DNA from: JBMDXK01 sp048594375
GTDB taxonomy: Bacteria > Pseudomonadota > Alphaproteobacteria > Rhizobiales > Methylopilaceae
Direction: 5' to 3'
NCBI GenBank assembly: GCA_048594375.1
Contig: JBMDXK010000001.1
Coordinates: forward strand, 52,687-116,686
DNA: 64,000 bases
Numbering within the stretch: position 1 is the first letter of the stretch; every line of letters begins with the position of its first letter. Under the pieces are notes generated by a model, which saw only the letters and a program-made list of their open reading frames with translations, did no database searches and was not told the DNA's origin. A program made the position numbers and the translations under genes. Positions 63,921-64,000 of the stretch are shown one piece after another.

Positions 63921-64000
63921 CTGATGGCTGATGGCTGATGGCTGATGGCTGATGGCTGATGGCTGATGGCTGATGGCTGATGGCTGATGGCTGATGGCTG
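63921..64000. repeat. 7-bp tandem repeat array (CTGATGG)n, continuing past the window
   Basis: At least eleven perfect head-to-tail copies of CTGATGG run to the end of the window. On the plus strand every frame hits TGA within 21 bp; on the minus strand every frame is open (repeating Gln-Pro-Ser-Ala-Ile-Ser-His). The array length beyond 64000 is unknown. Confidence 0.95.

Noticed and set aside
63921..64000. Heptamer array considered as a CRISPR
   Set aside because: Repeats are 7 bp, contiguous, without spacers.
1..64000. tRNA, rRNA, riboswitch and prophage genes
   Set aside because: No tRNA cloverleaf, rRNA segment or known riboswitch core was recognised by eye; the holin-like gene lacks phage neighbours and pairs with DUF883.

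Overview
The window looks like chromosomal DNA of an alphaproteobacterium of the order Hyphomicrobiales, probably near the Brucellaceae/Bartonellaceae. This is inferred from gene content: MucR, an Omp25/31-type porin, BioZ-type biotin synthesis, a DUF6456/DnaA-like pair, DUF1491, a DUF1214/DUF1254 pair, a peptidoglycan-binding protein beside a PAS histidine kinase, and a GTTC-N7-GTTC SOS box in front of lexA. GC content is moderate by eye and several intergenic regions are AT-rich. I saw no rRNA, tRNA or CRISPR array.

Layout. 0-11.6 kb: C-terminal part of tamB, an MBL hydrolase, a flavoprotein, a DUF1499 membrane protein, a Tat-exported metallophosphoesterase, dxs, an OmpA-domain protein and a YdjM-type membrane protein. 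11.7-13.9 kb: a small accessory island of three unrecognised genes, one with a G10 tract, one with an internal 50-residue duplication. 14.1-20.4 kb: uvrB, a Tat-exported MBL hydrolase, mucR and a proline-rich membrane protein. 20.7-25.4 kb: Fe-sod, an SGNH hydrolase, ccmC-ccmD-ccmG and an Omp25/31 porin. 25.5-30.6 kb: ilvE, an OmpR/EnvZ-type pair, a decayed IS5-family element beside an inverted copy of the porin terminator, and a thiolase. 30.9-37.1 kb: lexA-xseB, fabI, a DnaJ-type chaperone, a lipoprotein, pdxH, an alpha/beta hydrolase and an SDR. 37.3-53.9 kb: an EamA transporter, a KamA-type radical SAM enzyme, bioD-bioA-bioZ, DUF1214/DUF1254, stress and membrane proteins (holin-like, DUF883, CsbD), DUF2336, bioF, a DnaA-like HTH plus DUF6456 pair, a LysR regulator, a DUF1127-like protein, a tiny Q/N-rich protein and bioB. 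54-63.7 kb: sufE, a PAS histidine kinase, a peptidoglycan-binding protein, DUF1491, PRC-barrel and DUF1328 proteins, a class A PBP, a YcgN-type protein and a DUF900 lipoprotein. The window ends inside a 7-bp tandem array preceded by a consensus-like promoter.

Functional themes. Biotin synthesis is spread over three loci (bioDAZ, bioF, bioB) within 14 kb. Envelope functions dominate: TamB, OmpA, porin, PBP, lipoproteins and c-type cytochrome maturation. DNA repair is represented by uvrB, lexA and xseB. The least explained material is the 11.7-13.9 kb island, a dispersed AT-rich intergenic repeat family, the Q/N-rich mini-protein and the terminal heptamer array.
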